A DNA stretch of 64,000 bases from CAWCWN01 sp963799245 (GTDB taxonomy: Bacteria > Chloroflexota > Ktedonobacteria > Ktedonobacterales > Ktedonobacteraceae): contig CAWCWN010000003.1 of assembly GCA_963799245.1 (NCBI GenBank), positions 2,666,001-2,730,000 of the forward strand, given 5' to 3'. The notes under the pieces were generated by a model. That model was not told the DNA's origin, searched no databases, and saw only the letters and a list, made by a program, of their open reading frames with translations. Positions 34,761 to 43,551 of the stretch are shown here, piece by piece (the first letter of the stretch is position 1; every line of letters starts with the position of its first letter). A program made the translations under genes and the position numbers.

Positions 34761-36761
34761 CTAGAGCTCTGATGACGGGCCCAGCGGACCGCAAAGAAAT
34801 CCTGGCTGGCCGTGTGGCATGGGCAGGTGCAGGGCGATTGTTGTCCCGTGCTCAGGCTGTAGTGCTGGAGTTGCGGAAATAGAGATCGAGCCGCCGGCCT
34901 CGCGTGCTTTGAGGCGTGCCTTAAACAGGCTGGTTTTCTCGGGGGGAACCGTACCTGGATCGAAGCCGCAGCCGTTATCGTGGATGGTGACTTCGATCGT
35001 GCCGTTTCTGCACGCGGCCTGGACGGTTGCCAGGCTTGCGTCAGCGTGGTTATAGACGTTGAGCAGTGCCTGGGTGACGGTATATGAGATGGCCTCAGCC
35101 ACCTTTACTCCTTCTTCTGCCTCTTCCAGGTCGGAGCTCAGAGCGTCGAGCGCCCAGAGGTCGAGCTGGACTGTGAGGGGAGACTCAGGGTGGAGCGCGG
35201 GCAGATCTTCGCGAATGAGCTTCTCCAGGTGCAGTTTCAGGCCCAGGCTGCGCCGCTGGTAGGCATCTTCGACAAGTATTTGCAGGCCCCGCAAATCGCT
35301 GGCGAGCTCTTCACTGATGCCACGTAGCTTGGTCAGGGCCTCAATAACCGGCTGGGCGGCTACCCTGCCTGTGGCGTCACGTTCGGCCTCGACCCTTAAC
35401 CTCTGCTGCCACTGGCCTAGCAGCGCGCGGATGCGCTGGGCCTGCTGCTTGGGCTGGTCGTGAATGCGCTGGGAGAGCACCGAACGTAAATGGGCGTCCG
35501 CGTGTAAGAGGAGCGAGGTCGCCTGTTGCAACTCGTAATTTGTTGCCTGGAGTGCCTGCGCTGTCTCCTGCTGTTCGCACAGTGCCTCCTCGCGCTGCTG
35601 CAGCGTGACCTGAAGGCGGTCGACTAAGCGCAACGAGCGGATGGCGTAGCCGAGGACGACCGGGTAAATGATGGCCATGACCAGGAAAATCTGGAACGGT
35701 AACAGGGGATGGCCCAGCAGTATGATGGGGAGAATCCCCAGGCAGAAGCCCAGGCCAATGCTGCCGATCCATAAAGTAAGAAGGTCGCCCAGGCGGCGGC
35801 GGATAGAGGCAGGAATGCGCGCGCCCGGCAACAGGCCAGCGATACGCAGCAACGAGAGCACGCCGATGATAAAGCTCAGCGTCCCTGCAAAGACGGCATA
35901 GCCAAAAGATAGAGTCAGGTTGACGCGACCATTGACATTTCCGGTGAGAAGATAAGAGCCCCATTCAAAGGCCAGCAGGGCAAACAGGGGCAGATAAGGT
36001 AAACCATCGATGATCATGCGCGGGCCGCTCATCGCTTCCGGCCGGTACGTCAGGCTGAGGTGGATAAAGGCCGCGCCCAGCAGAGCAAACGAGGGCACCC
36101 AGAGTAGCTGGACGATAAAGTTCCCGCTGTAGGTCGTCTGCACATTCCCCAGGTAGCTGTACGCTAAAAAGAGTATCGCAGGAGGCAAAAGCGTCAGGCT
36201 CTCGACGGCGCCGTTCCAATCCTGGGCTGTGAGGAGCAGAATGAAGCCGGTAACCAGCCATACCGCACCTGCGATAAACGCCAGCCCATAGCTCTGCCAC
36301 CATATGTCCCAGCTGAACTGCAGCGCGGGCAGCAGGATCTGCGCGCGCGTATTGTCGGCGTGCTCAATGGTATAGGTGATGGCATCGCCAGGTCGAGCGT
36401 GCTGGTATGCCTGCATCAAAGGAACGACGTCTTGCGCTCGCGCCTGTTGCCAGCTGAACACCGGTGTATCATCAGTGACCACCGCTATACCGACGATACG
36501 GTCGCTGTTGGCCACGGAGCTTGTATAGGATGCAAAGGAACTTGTTTGAGGCAGCGTGGAAACAATAATAACCCGGCCATTGGTATCCACGGCCCAGAAA
36601 AAACCGCCAAAGGTCTTACCTAAATCCCTGAGTATGCGCAACTGTCCCGTGACACCGATGGCCAGCAGTACGATAGCAATGATGACATAGAGCAGGATAA
36701 GGCGCAGCCGCGTCTGTCGCCACCATGTAGCATATGTTGTAGACTTAGACGGATTATACAC
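34761..36761 (-). CDS. Multi-pass membrane sensor histidine kinase (HisKA_3/NarX-like)
   Basis: 666 aa. It has one N-terminal membrane helix, an extracytoplasmic domain of about 130 residues, then about seven transmembrane helices (165-385). A coiled coil leads to the dimerisation helix with the phospho-His in QRIHDQPKQQ. An HATPase domain follows with NVYNHADA and DNGCGFDP boxes. It matches the NarL-type output of the convergent response regulator. The stimulus is unknown. Confidence 0.82.
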   Translation of the reverse strand: MYNPSKSTTYATWWRQTRLRLILLYVIIAIVLLAIGVTGQLRILRDLGKTFGGFFWAVDTNGRVIIVSTLPQTSSFASYTSSVANSDRIVGIAVVTDDTPVFSWQQARAQDVVPLMQAYQHARPGDAITYTIEHADNTRAQILLPALQFSWDIWWQSYGLAFIAGAVWLVTGFILLLTAQDWNGAVESLTLLPPAILFLAYSYLGNVQTTYSGNFIVQLLWVPSFALLGAAFIHLSLTYRPEAMSGPRMIIDGLPYLPLFALLAFEWGSYLLTGNVNGRVNLTLSFGYAVFAGTLSFIIGVLSLLRIAGLLPGARIPASIRRRLGDLLTLWIGSIGLGFCLGILPIILLGHPLLPFQIFLVMAIIYPVVLGYAIRSLRLVDRLQVTLQQREEALCEQQETAQALQATNYELQQATSLLLHADAHLRSVLSQRIHDQPKQQAQRIRALLGQWQQRLRVEAERDATGRVAAQPVIEALTKLRGISEELASDLRGLQILVEDAYQRRSLGLKLHLEKLIREDLPALHPESPLTVQLDLWALDALSSDLEEAEEGVKVAEAISYTVTQALLNVYNHADASLATVQAACRNGTIEVTIHDNGCGFDPGTVPPEKTSLFKARLKAREAGGSISISATPALQPEHGTTIALHLPMPHGQPGFLCGPLGPSSEL

Positions 36762-36802
36762 ATCTTAGTCTAGCATGTTGTGAGTTACGTCTGCAAGTCG
36801 GG

Positions 36803-36831
36803 TTGTCGTTCCCACCAATCTGTGGTATAGT
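36803..36831 (+). promoter_or_regulatory. arsR-CDF operon promoter
   Basis: TTGTCG (36803-36808) and TATAGT (36826-36831) with an exact 17-bp spacer. The operator dyad begins 9 bases downstream, covering the transcription start. Confidence 0.75.
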
Positions 36832-36839
36832 AAGAGGAA

Positions 36840-36867
36840 GAATAGTTGCACATATATGCAACTATTC
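36840..36867. promoter_or_regulatory. ArsR/SmtB-type operator dyad
   Basis: A perfect 11-bp inverted repeat (GAATAGTTGCA / TGCAACTATTC) with a 6-bp AT spacer, directly downstream of the promoter and upstream of the ArsR-family gene. This is the usual position for metal-responsive autorepression. Confidence 0.8.
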
Positions 36868-36902
36868 ATAAGAAAGTAAGAAAAAAGGAAGTTGAAATTT
36901 GC

Positions 36903-37358
36903 ATGGAATCTCATCGCCGCAAGGCTCAATTGCTGGCGCCCGCCGCTAAACTTGTCGAGACCGATATGTGCCAGGAGCGTTTCATCCATGCAGAGCAGGT
37001 GCAGACGCTGCGGCACAATCTGCTGAGCCCGGATAGGGCCACGCGTCTGGCCGCTCTCTTTGGTGTTTTGAGTGATCCAACGCGTTTGCAGGTCGTCTGC
37101 GCGTTATTGCGCGCCGAGGGAGGGGAGTTGTGCGTGTGCGACCTGGCTTCTGGTCTGGGCCGGGACGATACCACCATCTCTCATCAATTGCGTGTTTTGC
37201 GCAATCAACAGATTGTGGCCATGCGTAAGGTGGGCCGGGTTGTGTATTACCGCCTGGTGGATGAGCATATTCGCCTGCTGCTGGAGCTTGGCTTAACCCA
37301 CACAGAGGAGCCGCTCCTTTCTTCTCCTGGACAAAGAGAGGCGCTGGTGTCGGCATGA
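36903..37358 (+). CDS. ArsR/SmtB-family metal-responsive repressor
   Basis: 151 aa. The winged helix contains ELCVCDLA (the Cys pair in the position used by CadC/ArsR metal sites) and the recognition region DTTISHQLRVLRNQQ. A further Cys occurs in DMCQERFIHAEQV near the N-terminus, as in CadC-type sensors of Cd/Pb/Zn. The ATG was chosen at MESHRRK, with AAGGAAG about 11 bases upstream. Its stop overlaps the start of the efflux gene (ATGA), giving a two-gene autoregulated operon. Confidence 0.88.
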   Translation: MESHRRKAQLLAPAAKLVETDMCQERFIHAEQVQTLRHNLLSPDRATRLAALFGVLSDPTRLQVVCALLRAEGGELCVCDLASGLGRDDTTISHQLRVLRNQQIVAMRKVGRVVYYRLVDEHIRLLLELGLTHTEEPLLSSPGQREALVSA

Positions 37359-38353
37359 GTTCACAGCAGAGCGGTCATAATCACGATCATACCCATGGTA
37401 TGGCCAAGCGGACGCTGCGGATCGCCTTCTTCTTAACGATTGTTATCCTGCTCACTGAGGTCACAGGCGGCCTCATAGCGAATTCGCTGGCCTTGCTCTC
37501 TGATGCCGGCCACGTGGTGACTGACATTTTTGCGCTGGGTCTGGCCTGGTTCGCCGCGGTTCAGGCCGAGAGGCCCGCCAATGCTCGTAAGACGTTCGGC
37601 TATCACCGGGTGGGCATCCTGGCGGCGCTGGTCAATGCTATCACACTTATCCTTATCGCCGGCTTCATCACCTGGGAGGCGGTGCAGCGCATCCAGCACC
37701 CCGAGCCTGTGCAGGCCCTGCCTATGTTTGTAGCGGCCGCCGTTGGTATCGTCGTCAATCTTTTTATCGGCTTTGGCTTGCAGAGGGAAGGTCACAACCT
37801 GAACGTGCGAGCCGCCGCCTTGCATGTGCTCGGCGATGTCACCGCATCCGTGGGGGTAATAATCGCCGGCATCATCATTCTGCTGACCGGCTGGACGCTG
37901 GTTGACCCTCTGCTTTCGATTGGTATCGCCCTGTTGATCGCCCTGGGCGCCTGGCATATCCTGCGCGATACCACGGATATCCTCCTGGAGGCTGTTCCGC
38001 GCGATATCTCGCTGTCTGACCTGGTTCATGATATGAAGCGGGTCGAGGGTGTGGAGGACGTCCATGACCTGCATGTCTGGTGCATCGCCAGTGGCATGTA
38101 CGCCCTTTCGTGTCATACATTGATTGACGACTTACCTCCCAGTGGTAGTACTCCCATCCTGCAATCGCTCACGAATATGCTTGCTGACAAATATCATATC
38201 GGGCATGCTACCATTCAGTTTGAGTGCAACAATCCCGAGGCAGCCTGCTGCGAAAATAATAGCCTCTACTGCTGCCTGGAGACCACCCCCAATGAGAAGT
38301 GTGATGACCACGAGCATTCGCACGCCGCCACATTGAGCGAGCGCCACGCTTAG
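37355..38353 (+). CDS. Cation diffusion facilitator metal efflux protein (CzcD/ZitB-like)
   Basis: 332 aa. Six transmembrane helices carry the transport-site motifs in TM2 (SDAGHVVTD) and TM5 (HVLGDVTAS), i.e. two HxxxD pairs typical of zinc/cadmium exporters. A His-rich N-terminus (HNHDHTHG) and an unusual Cys/His-rich tail (CCENNSLYCC, CDDHEHSH) flank the cytoplasmic ferredoxin-like domain. It exports divalent metal by proton antiport and is co-transcribed with the ArsR-type repressor. Confidence 0.92.
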   Translation: MSSQQSGHNHDHTHGMAKRTLRIAFFLTIVILLTEVTGGLIANSLALLSDAGHVVTDIFALGLAWFAAVQAERPANARKTFGYHRVGILAALVNAITLILIAGFITWEAVQRIQHPEPVQALPMFVAAAVGIVVNLFIGFGLQREGHNLNVRAAALHVLGDVTASVGVIIAGIIILLTGWTLVDPLLSIGIALLIALGAWHILRDTTDILLEAVPRDISLSDLVHDMKRVEGVEDVHDLHVWCIASGMYALSCHTLIDDLPPSGSTPILQSLTNMLADKYHIGHATIQFECNNPEAACCENNSLYCCLETTPNEKCDDHEHSHAATLSERHA

Positions 38354-38403
38354 CGCGTGGGCCGCGGTCTGATTTCAGCCTGGTAGCTCAATGTGGCGGC
38401 GTG
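38321..38403. terminator. Nested hairpin spanning the end of the CDF gene
   Basis: An 18-bp perfect outer stem (38321-38338 with 38386-38403) encloses a smaller CCACGC / GCGTGG stem. The left arm lies inside the last codons of the CDF gene and the right arm just precedes the end of the convergent gene, so it may end transcription in both directions. Confidence 0.6.
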
Positions 38404-38414
38404 TGGCAAAACGT

Positions 38415-39053
38415 CTAAAGCCGCATAAACTCTGGGCAGCGGTATGTCTCCTGTACCGGTTGATGGCGCTTTTTGTTGTAGAGGGTCAGGATATTGCCCT
38501 GCTTCTTTACGGCCAGAAAGGTCGATTTGGCGTCTCTGAAACAATCAAGCTGACCGAACAGGCCGTTGCAGGAGGGATGGTAGCTTGAAAAAGCGCAAAA
38601 CAGGCAGGTTTCTATCGCCATGCCCGCTGGCAATTGGCGCTGAATATCAACGAGTTCATCCTCAAACAGGGCGCTTGTCCCTTGCGAGTCGAAGACCTGG
38701 TCCGCGACGTGCAGGCTCAGGAGGAGGTTTTCGCGGTCAAGTCCGCGAAAACCTCGTGGCAGGCCGAGTGAGAGCTGGACATGCAGGCAGCCCGGGATGC
38801 TCCCGGACGGTGAAATAACGGGCATGGGCATGCTAAATTCAAGTGTATACGCGCATAGTTCTCCACAGTCGAAGGTGAACAATTTTAGCTCCGGCGCATC
38901 AGCGTCAAGCTCTGGCTCCCAGTCATCGAGCGCCGTTCCCGTGAATTCGACGTTGCGCAGGCACATGCGCAGCTTTTCCCCATCATTGGTGATGGTGGTC
39001 AGCACTTCCCCCAGACGATCACGATAGAGGGCCGGATAACATTCGGACAACAT
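38415..39053 (-). CDS. Unknown protein with a conserved-looking Cys cluster
   Basis: 212 aa, soluble. An N-terminal alpha/beta region precedes beta-rich sequence and a Cys cluster near residues 148-170 (TCLFCAFSSYHPSCNGLFGQLDCFRD) that could bind metal. Two further Cys lie in FDCGELCAY. The arrangement resembles uncharacterised actinobacterial proteins but I cannot name a family. No strong ribosome site is seen. It is convergent with the efflux operon. Confidence 0.65.
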   Translation of the reverse strand: MLSECYPALYRDRLGEVLTTITNDGEKLRMCLRNVEFTGTALDDWEPELDADAPELKLFTFDCGELCAYTLEFSMPMPVISPSGSIPGCLHVQLSLGLPRGFRGLDRENLLLSLHVADQVFDSQGTSALFEDELVDIQRQLPAGMAIETCLFCAFSSYHPSCNGLFGQLDCFRDAKSTFLAVKKQGNILTLYNKKRHQPVQETYRCPEFMRL

Positions 39054-39372
39054 TCGCAGTTCCTTCCATAGCGTACCTGGTGTGTGGATTTTGCGCCGAA
39101 TTTATGCCTCTACACGCGCAAAACCTCACAATAGACGGCTTTTGATTGCATAATAGATCAATTCTCTATCAATAGATATATTCGAATTCGCCCTATTGTA
39201 ACAAAATGCGTGGAAATTTGAAAGCAGATAGCCAGTTTGGGCAGGTGGATGGCCGCAGGCCGGTGGCCATGGGACGGGGAGGGTCTGTGGGGAGAGTCCA
39301 GATCAGCAATGCCTGCCGGGCGTCGCCGACCTGGCGGGCATATTTTCATAAGAAGACGTATGCGGTGCCTGC
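39054..39372. other. Intergenic region between the Cys-cluster gene and the PucR gene
   Basis: About 320 bases containing the PucR-side terminator listed separately and an A/T-rich segment near 39150-39200 that is probably the promoter of the leftward Cys-cluster gene. No gene is seen. Confidence 0.4.
39309..39341 (-). terminator. Terminator-like hairpin after the PucR gene
   Basis: ATGCCTGCC pairs with GGCGGGCAT (one mismatch) around a 15-base loop, about 30 bases beyond the stop at 39373. There is no long U-run. Confidence 0.5.
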
Positions 39373-41393
39373 TCAGTTGGGCGTGCGCAACTTATAGACC
39401 TTGATCGCCACCTGGAAGGTCAGCCAGTTGCTGCGCTCCTGCAGGTCGATCTCGCACAGCGATTGCAGGCGCTCCAGACGCTGGATGAGTGTGTTGCGAT
39501 GAACAAAGAGGCGGTTGGAAGTTTTGCTCAGGTTCCCCGCGCATTCAAGGTATGTTTCCAGGGTGTCCAGCAGGTCAGTCCCCTTGCGCTGGTCATAGCT
39601 AGCGATGCGGGCTACCTGGTCCTGGTACATATCGCGCAGGTCATCCATGCGCGCTATCTTATACAGATAGCGGTAGACGCCCAGGTCGTTAAAATGTGTG
39701 ACTCCCCCTTCGCGCTGCATATTCTGCCCCATCTGCAAGGCTTCACTGGCCTCTGCGTAGCCGCGGCGGTAATCGCTGATGGCGTGGCAGGGATTGCCAA
39801 TGCCAATGGACAGGCGCACCTTCTGTTCGCTATGCATCTGGCGCGAGAGATCGCGCAGCCATGTTTTGAGGCGTGAGGCGGTGGGGTCTTTGCTCAGGCA
39901 GAAGATGCACGTCAGCAAATTCTCATGCTCGTAGGCGACCGAGCCCGGGTAACTATCCTGGATGCGCCTGCGCATCATCACGTTGATGCGCTTGTGCATG
40001 GCCAGGCGATTCTCCTCGCTCTGTAGGAGGGAGGGAAGCAAGTCCGCCAGGCGCTCATCTTTCTCGTCGCTGCCTTTATCTTCATCCAGCTGTGCTATTT
40101 CAATCAGTGCGACGAGGTGCGGTTTGGCCAGGTCACATCCCAGGAAGTTCGCCCGCTGGCGCAGGGAGTCTTCGGAGTCATAGGCGCCGTGCAGGAGGTC
40201 ATCAAAAAAGCCCTTGACCAGGTTTTTCTGGGCCAGCATGTCAACCAGGTGGCTATTCTTGATGGCTATCGCTATCTGATTGGCGATGGTGCTCAGGAGT
40301 GTAAAATCATCGGGCGTGGGGCGCCGCGTCTGGTTGGAGTAGCAGTTGATCAGCCCGAGGTGTTCTGTGCCGGCCACCAGGGGAACGGAGAGCAGGGCCC
40401 TGTACTGGGAGTCCTTGAGGGGATTCAGTCGCTCAAGTGTCTGCCTGTTTGCTTCTTGCGCCGGTTTGCGCGGGTTCTCCATGCGCAAGTAGTCTTCGTT
40501 CAGTTCGCGCAGCCTGTCCCAGGCATGCCGATCCACATCGATGGGGTGGAAGTTGAGCGCGCGGTCATTGAGGTTAGGAGAGGAGGCTCGCACGGTAAGC
40601 CTGCTGCGTGTTTGATCCAGGAGCATGATCACGCACAGGTCCACCTCCATAATTTGCACGCTTAATGTGGCCAGAGAGCGCAGCATGTCATCCAGGTAGA
40701 GGCCAGAACTGATTGTCTGGCTCAAGACGGACAGGGAGGTCAGGATGCTGAGCTTGCGCTGGGTATTCTCGTAAAGCTGAGCGTTCTCAATCGCCGAGGC
40801 AACCAGGGCTGCGGTATTACTAACAAAGGTCTGGTGTTGTTCAGTAAATTCGTACGGGGCTACGGCGTGCATTGTGATCACGCCGATGAGGTTGCGATCT
40901 TTACCGCTGATGGGCACCGTCATGGTCGATTGAAATTTTTCCTCTTCCAGGTCTGGAAAATAGGGAAGCGCGGATCCTCCAGGGCTTCATCTTTGAGGAT
41001 GACCGGTTTGAGTGTCAGAGCCACCCAGCCTGTGATCCCTTCGCCCGGGGCCAGTTCGATTTTCCCCACCTGGTCCTGGTATTGTTCGCTGGTGCTGGCG
41101 AGAATCAGGCGGTCTTTCTCTTTATTGTAGAGATATATGAAGGCGGCATGGCATGAAATTGCCCGTGCAATCGTATCCACCAGGTGGTGTAGGACCTCAT
41201 CGAGCTTTAAGGTTGAGCAAATTGTCGAGATGACCTCGTTGAGCAGGGCATTTTCCTCCCGGCTCTGTGCAAGCACGGCACGTAGCTCATTCATCTCCCC
41301 GCGCATCTGCTCAACACTTGCCGCACTCGTCTGATTGTCCGCGACGATACCCGCTGGAACATCCCTGGGTGTCTGAGGATGTGCGTGAGACAT
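39373..41393 (-). CDS. GAF-GAF-PucR transcriptional regulator, interrupted by a one-base frameshift
   Basis: Two frames make one protein of about 673 aa. The first (from 41393, AGGAGG at 5 bases) has a short coiled coil and the first half of a GAF domain, ending abnormally after DPRFPIFQ. The second enters at LPYFPDLEEEKFQS and completes the GAF domain (TMTVPISGKDRNLIGVITMHA). A second GAF domain and a C-terminal PucR helix-turn-helix (TYLECAGNLSKTSNRLFVHRNTLIQRLERL, split here for description) follow. One C missing at the CCC run (plus 40963-40965) explains the break. It lies beside a nucleobase permease and deaminase and probably controls them. Confidence 0.75.
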
Positions 41394-42032
41394 GCCCACC
41401 TCCTGAAAAAACGGAAATGCTACGCTGGATGGCCAGTACGTTCCACCTGGGTGGTTATATATACCTGAGAATGCCTGAACATACCACACAAATATGTACA
41501 TTATGTATATATTTGTTATTGTACATACTTTTTGGTGGTACGTCTAATAGTTGACCTTTCACATTACTAATTCATAGCGTCATTGCTGAAATCGATACAA
41601 TATTTTACTGGCTGCGGCGATAATTATGAGCATTCGTATCTGTAGAGACTTTTGTGCTTCACGGCTGACTTTGTTTTTTCAGACCGGGGAAAGCGGGGAG
41701 ATGGCGAGTTCTGGGAACGCGCAGAAAACTATAATGGTAATAGGAGACCCAGAGACCCATCCATAGTTGGCTACTTTGCCGTGTTTCTGTTATACTTACT
41801 TAGAGTGAAATTCATATCCGTAGGTGGTGCCAGGCGCTGTCGACTGTTGTTACAGCGTCTATCTTAAGTTCCCTACGTGGAGCTTGGGGAGTGTCGAATA
41901 GGAACACTGCGAAGTCCATCAATTTTCTCTTTGGAGATGGAGGCTCCTCATTTCCAGGCAGATCCTATCACGAGGAAAGTCCTATTTTTGCTAACGGAAT
42001 ATTCATTAGTTTTTCTCCAGGAGGACGAAGCA
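41394..42032. other. Divergent control region between PucR and the nucleobase permease
   Basis: About 640 bases. It contains the inverted repeat at 41493-41527 and A/T-rich segments with several weak -10-like boxes, for example TTATACT near 41790. No gene, known riboswitch or RNA is recognised, but the long leader before the permease could hold a regulatory fold. Confidence 0.4.
41493..41527. promoter_or_regulatory. TATGTACA inverted repeat upstream of the PucR gene
   Basis: TATGTACA (41493-41500) and TGTACATA (41520-41527) form a perfect inverted repeat 100 bases upstream of the PucR start in an A/T-rich segment. It is a candidate operator for autoregulation or control of the divergent permease. 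Confidence 0.5.
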
Positions 42033-43439
42033 ATGGCAACTGATGTCGTAACTATCCCAGAGGAAAAAGGGCTTGAGACGCACGGCATTGAACGTGTTTC
42101 TCCATCATCGCGCGCCCACGTGCGTATTTTTGACAATTTCACTATGTGGCTTTCCGCCAATCTCGTGATCTCTACAATCGGCCTTGGTGCTCTAGCTGTT
42201 CCGATCTTTGGTCTTGGTTTTTGGGACAGTGTGGCTGTTATCATCATTTTCAATGTATTGGGTGTTCTACCTGTTGCCTTTTTCTCCACACTTGGCCCGA
42301 AGTTGGGTCTACGCCAGATGACTATCTCACGCTTCTCCTTTGGCTGGGTGGGTGGTATCATCATGGCAATTTTCAATGTTGCTGCGTGCATTGGCTGGTC
42401 TGTTGTTAACGTCATTATTGGTGGTCAATTGGTCGCGGCACTAAGCGGTGGAGTAGTTCCAAGTTGGGCTGGTATACTCATCTTAGCAATACTCACTACT
42501 TTGGTCAGTATTTATGGCTACAGGTACGTGCATCGCTACGAACGCTGGGCCTGGATCCTCATGGCTGTCATATTTGCTATCTTGTTCTTTGTAGCCGCCC
42601 CACATTTTCACATTATAACTCCATCTAATACAACTGCTGCTGCCGAAATTGCTGGCTTGCTATCCTTTGGTGGCGCCGTTTATGGTTTCGCTACAGGTTG
42701 GAGTTCCTATGCTGCTGACTACAATGTCAATCAGCCTCAGGAAACTCCCGCGAGTCGCGTCTTCTGGCTTACCTTCCTGGGCGTCTTCATACCATGTGTA
42801 CTGCTAGAAACGCTCGGTATGGCTTTTACCACTTATTCCCCTTGGGCGGCTACATTTGCGAATGGGCTTGTCGGTGATCTACTTGCCGCGGTTGTCAAAC
42901 CATTGGGAGGTTTCGGAACGCTAATTCTGGCGTTGCTGGCTCTGAGTGTCGTTGCAAACAATATCCCGAACGACTATAGCCTTGGTCTGTCCGTACAGGT
43001 GTTTGGCCGTCCCTTCCAGCGCGTCAAGCGATATGTCTGGACGCTCATCGGTGCAGTGCTTTACGTTGCGATCGCGCTTCCTGCCTCAGCAAACTTCGCG
43101 CACACACTGACTGACTTCTTGCTGATCATTGCGTACTGGCTAGGCCCGTGGTCGATTATTCTCGTTCTGGAACACTTTGTATTCCGTCATGGACAATACA
43201 ATGTCGATGATTGGAATACTCCCAGCCGACTTCCTATTGGTTGGGCTGCCATTGTATCTATGGCGTTCGGTCTAGTAGGTGTTTTGCTTGGTGCCGCGCA
43301 GGTGTACTACGTCGGGCCTATCGCCAAACTAGTCAATCCTCCTTACGGTATGGACGTGGGTTTCGAGCTGGGCGTCATCTTTGCTGGTATTGCCTACCTG
43401 ATCTTACGGCGTATTGAATTGAACCGCAACGGCAGATAG
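42033..43439 (+). CDS. NCS1-family nucleobase permease (CodB-like)
   Basis: 468 aa with about 12 transmembrane helices. The N-terminal NCS1 pattern (FTMWLSANLVISTIGLGALA, GLRQMTISRFSFGWVGG) and the substrate-site helix region (FATGWSSYAADYNV, ANNIPNDYSLGLSVQ) are clear. It imports cytosine, purines or related compounds with a cation. AGGAGG lies 8 bases before the ATG. Codon use is more T-ending than its neighbours, which may mean a different origin. It is followed by a terminator, then a cytosine deaminase gene. Confidence 0.88.
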   Translation: MATDVVTIPEEKGLETHGIERVSPSSRAHVRIFDNFTMWLSANLVISTIGLGALAVPIFGLGFWDSVAVIIIFNVLGVLPVAFFSTLGPKLGLRQMTISRFSFGWVGGIIMAIFNVAACIGWSVVNVIIGGQLVAALSGGVVPSWAGILILAILTTLVSIYGYRYVHRYERWAWILMAVIFAILFFVAAPHFHIITPSNTTAAAEIAGLLSFGGAVYGFATGWSSYAADYNVNQPQETPASRVFWLTFLGVFIPCVLLETLGMAFTTYSPWAATFANGLVGDLLAAVVKPLGGFGTLILALLALSVVANNIPNDYSLGLSVQVFGRPFQRVKRYVWTLIGAVLYVAIALPASANFAHTLTDFLLIIAYWLGPWSIILVLEHFVFRHGQYNVDDWNTPSRLPIGWAAIVSMAFGLVGVLLGAAQVYYVGPIAKLVNPPYGMDVGFELGVIFAGIAYLILRRIELNRNGR

Positions 43440-43467
43440 TTCCTGCCAGCTCATTTGCGTATCATCA

Positions 43468-43497
43468 GAGGGGCAGACACATGTACGTCTGCCCCTC
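43468..43497 (+). terminator. Intrinsic terminator after the permease
   Basis: An 11-bp perfect stem (GAGGGGCAGAC / GTCTGCCCCTC) with an 8-base loop is followed by ACTTTT. Confidence 0.8.
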
Positions 43498-43551
43498 ACT
43501 TTTCGCAAGGGAAATTGATGTGACATTCCATTCATAAGCAAAGGATGTGAT

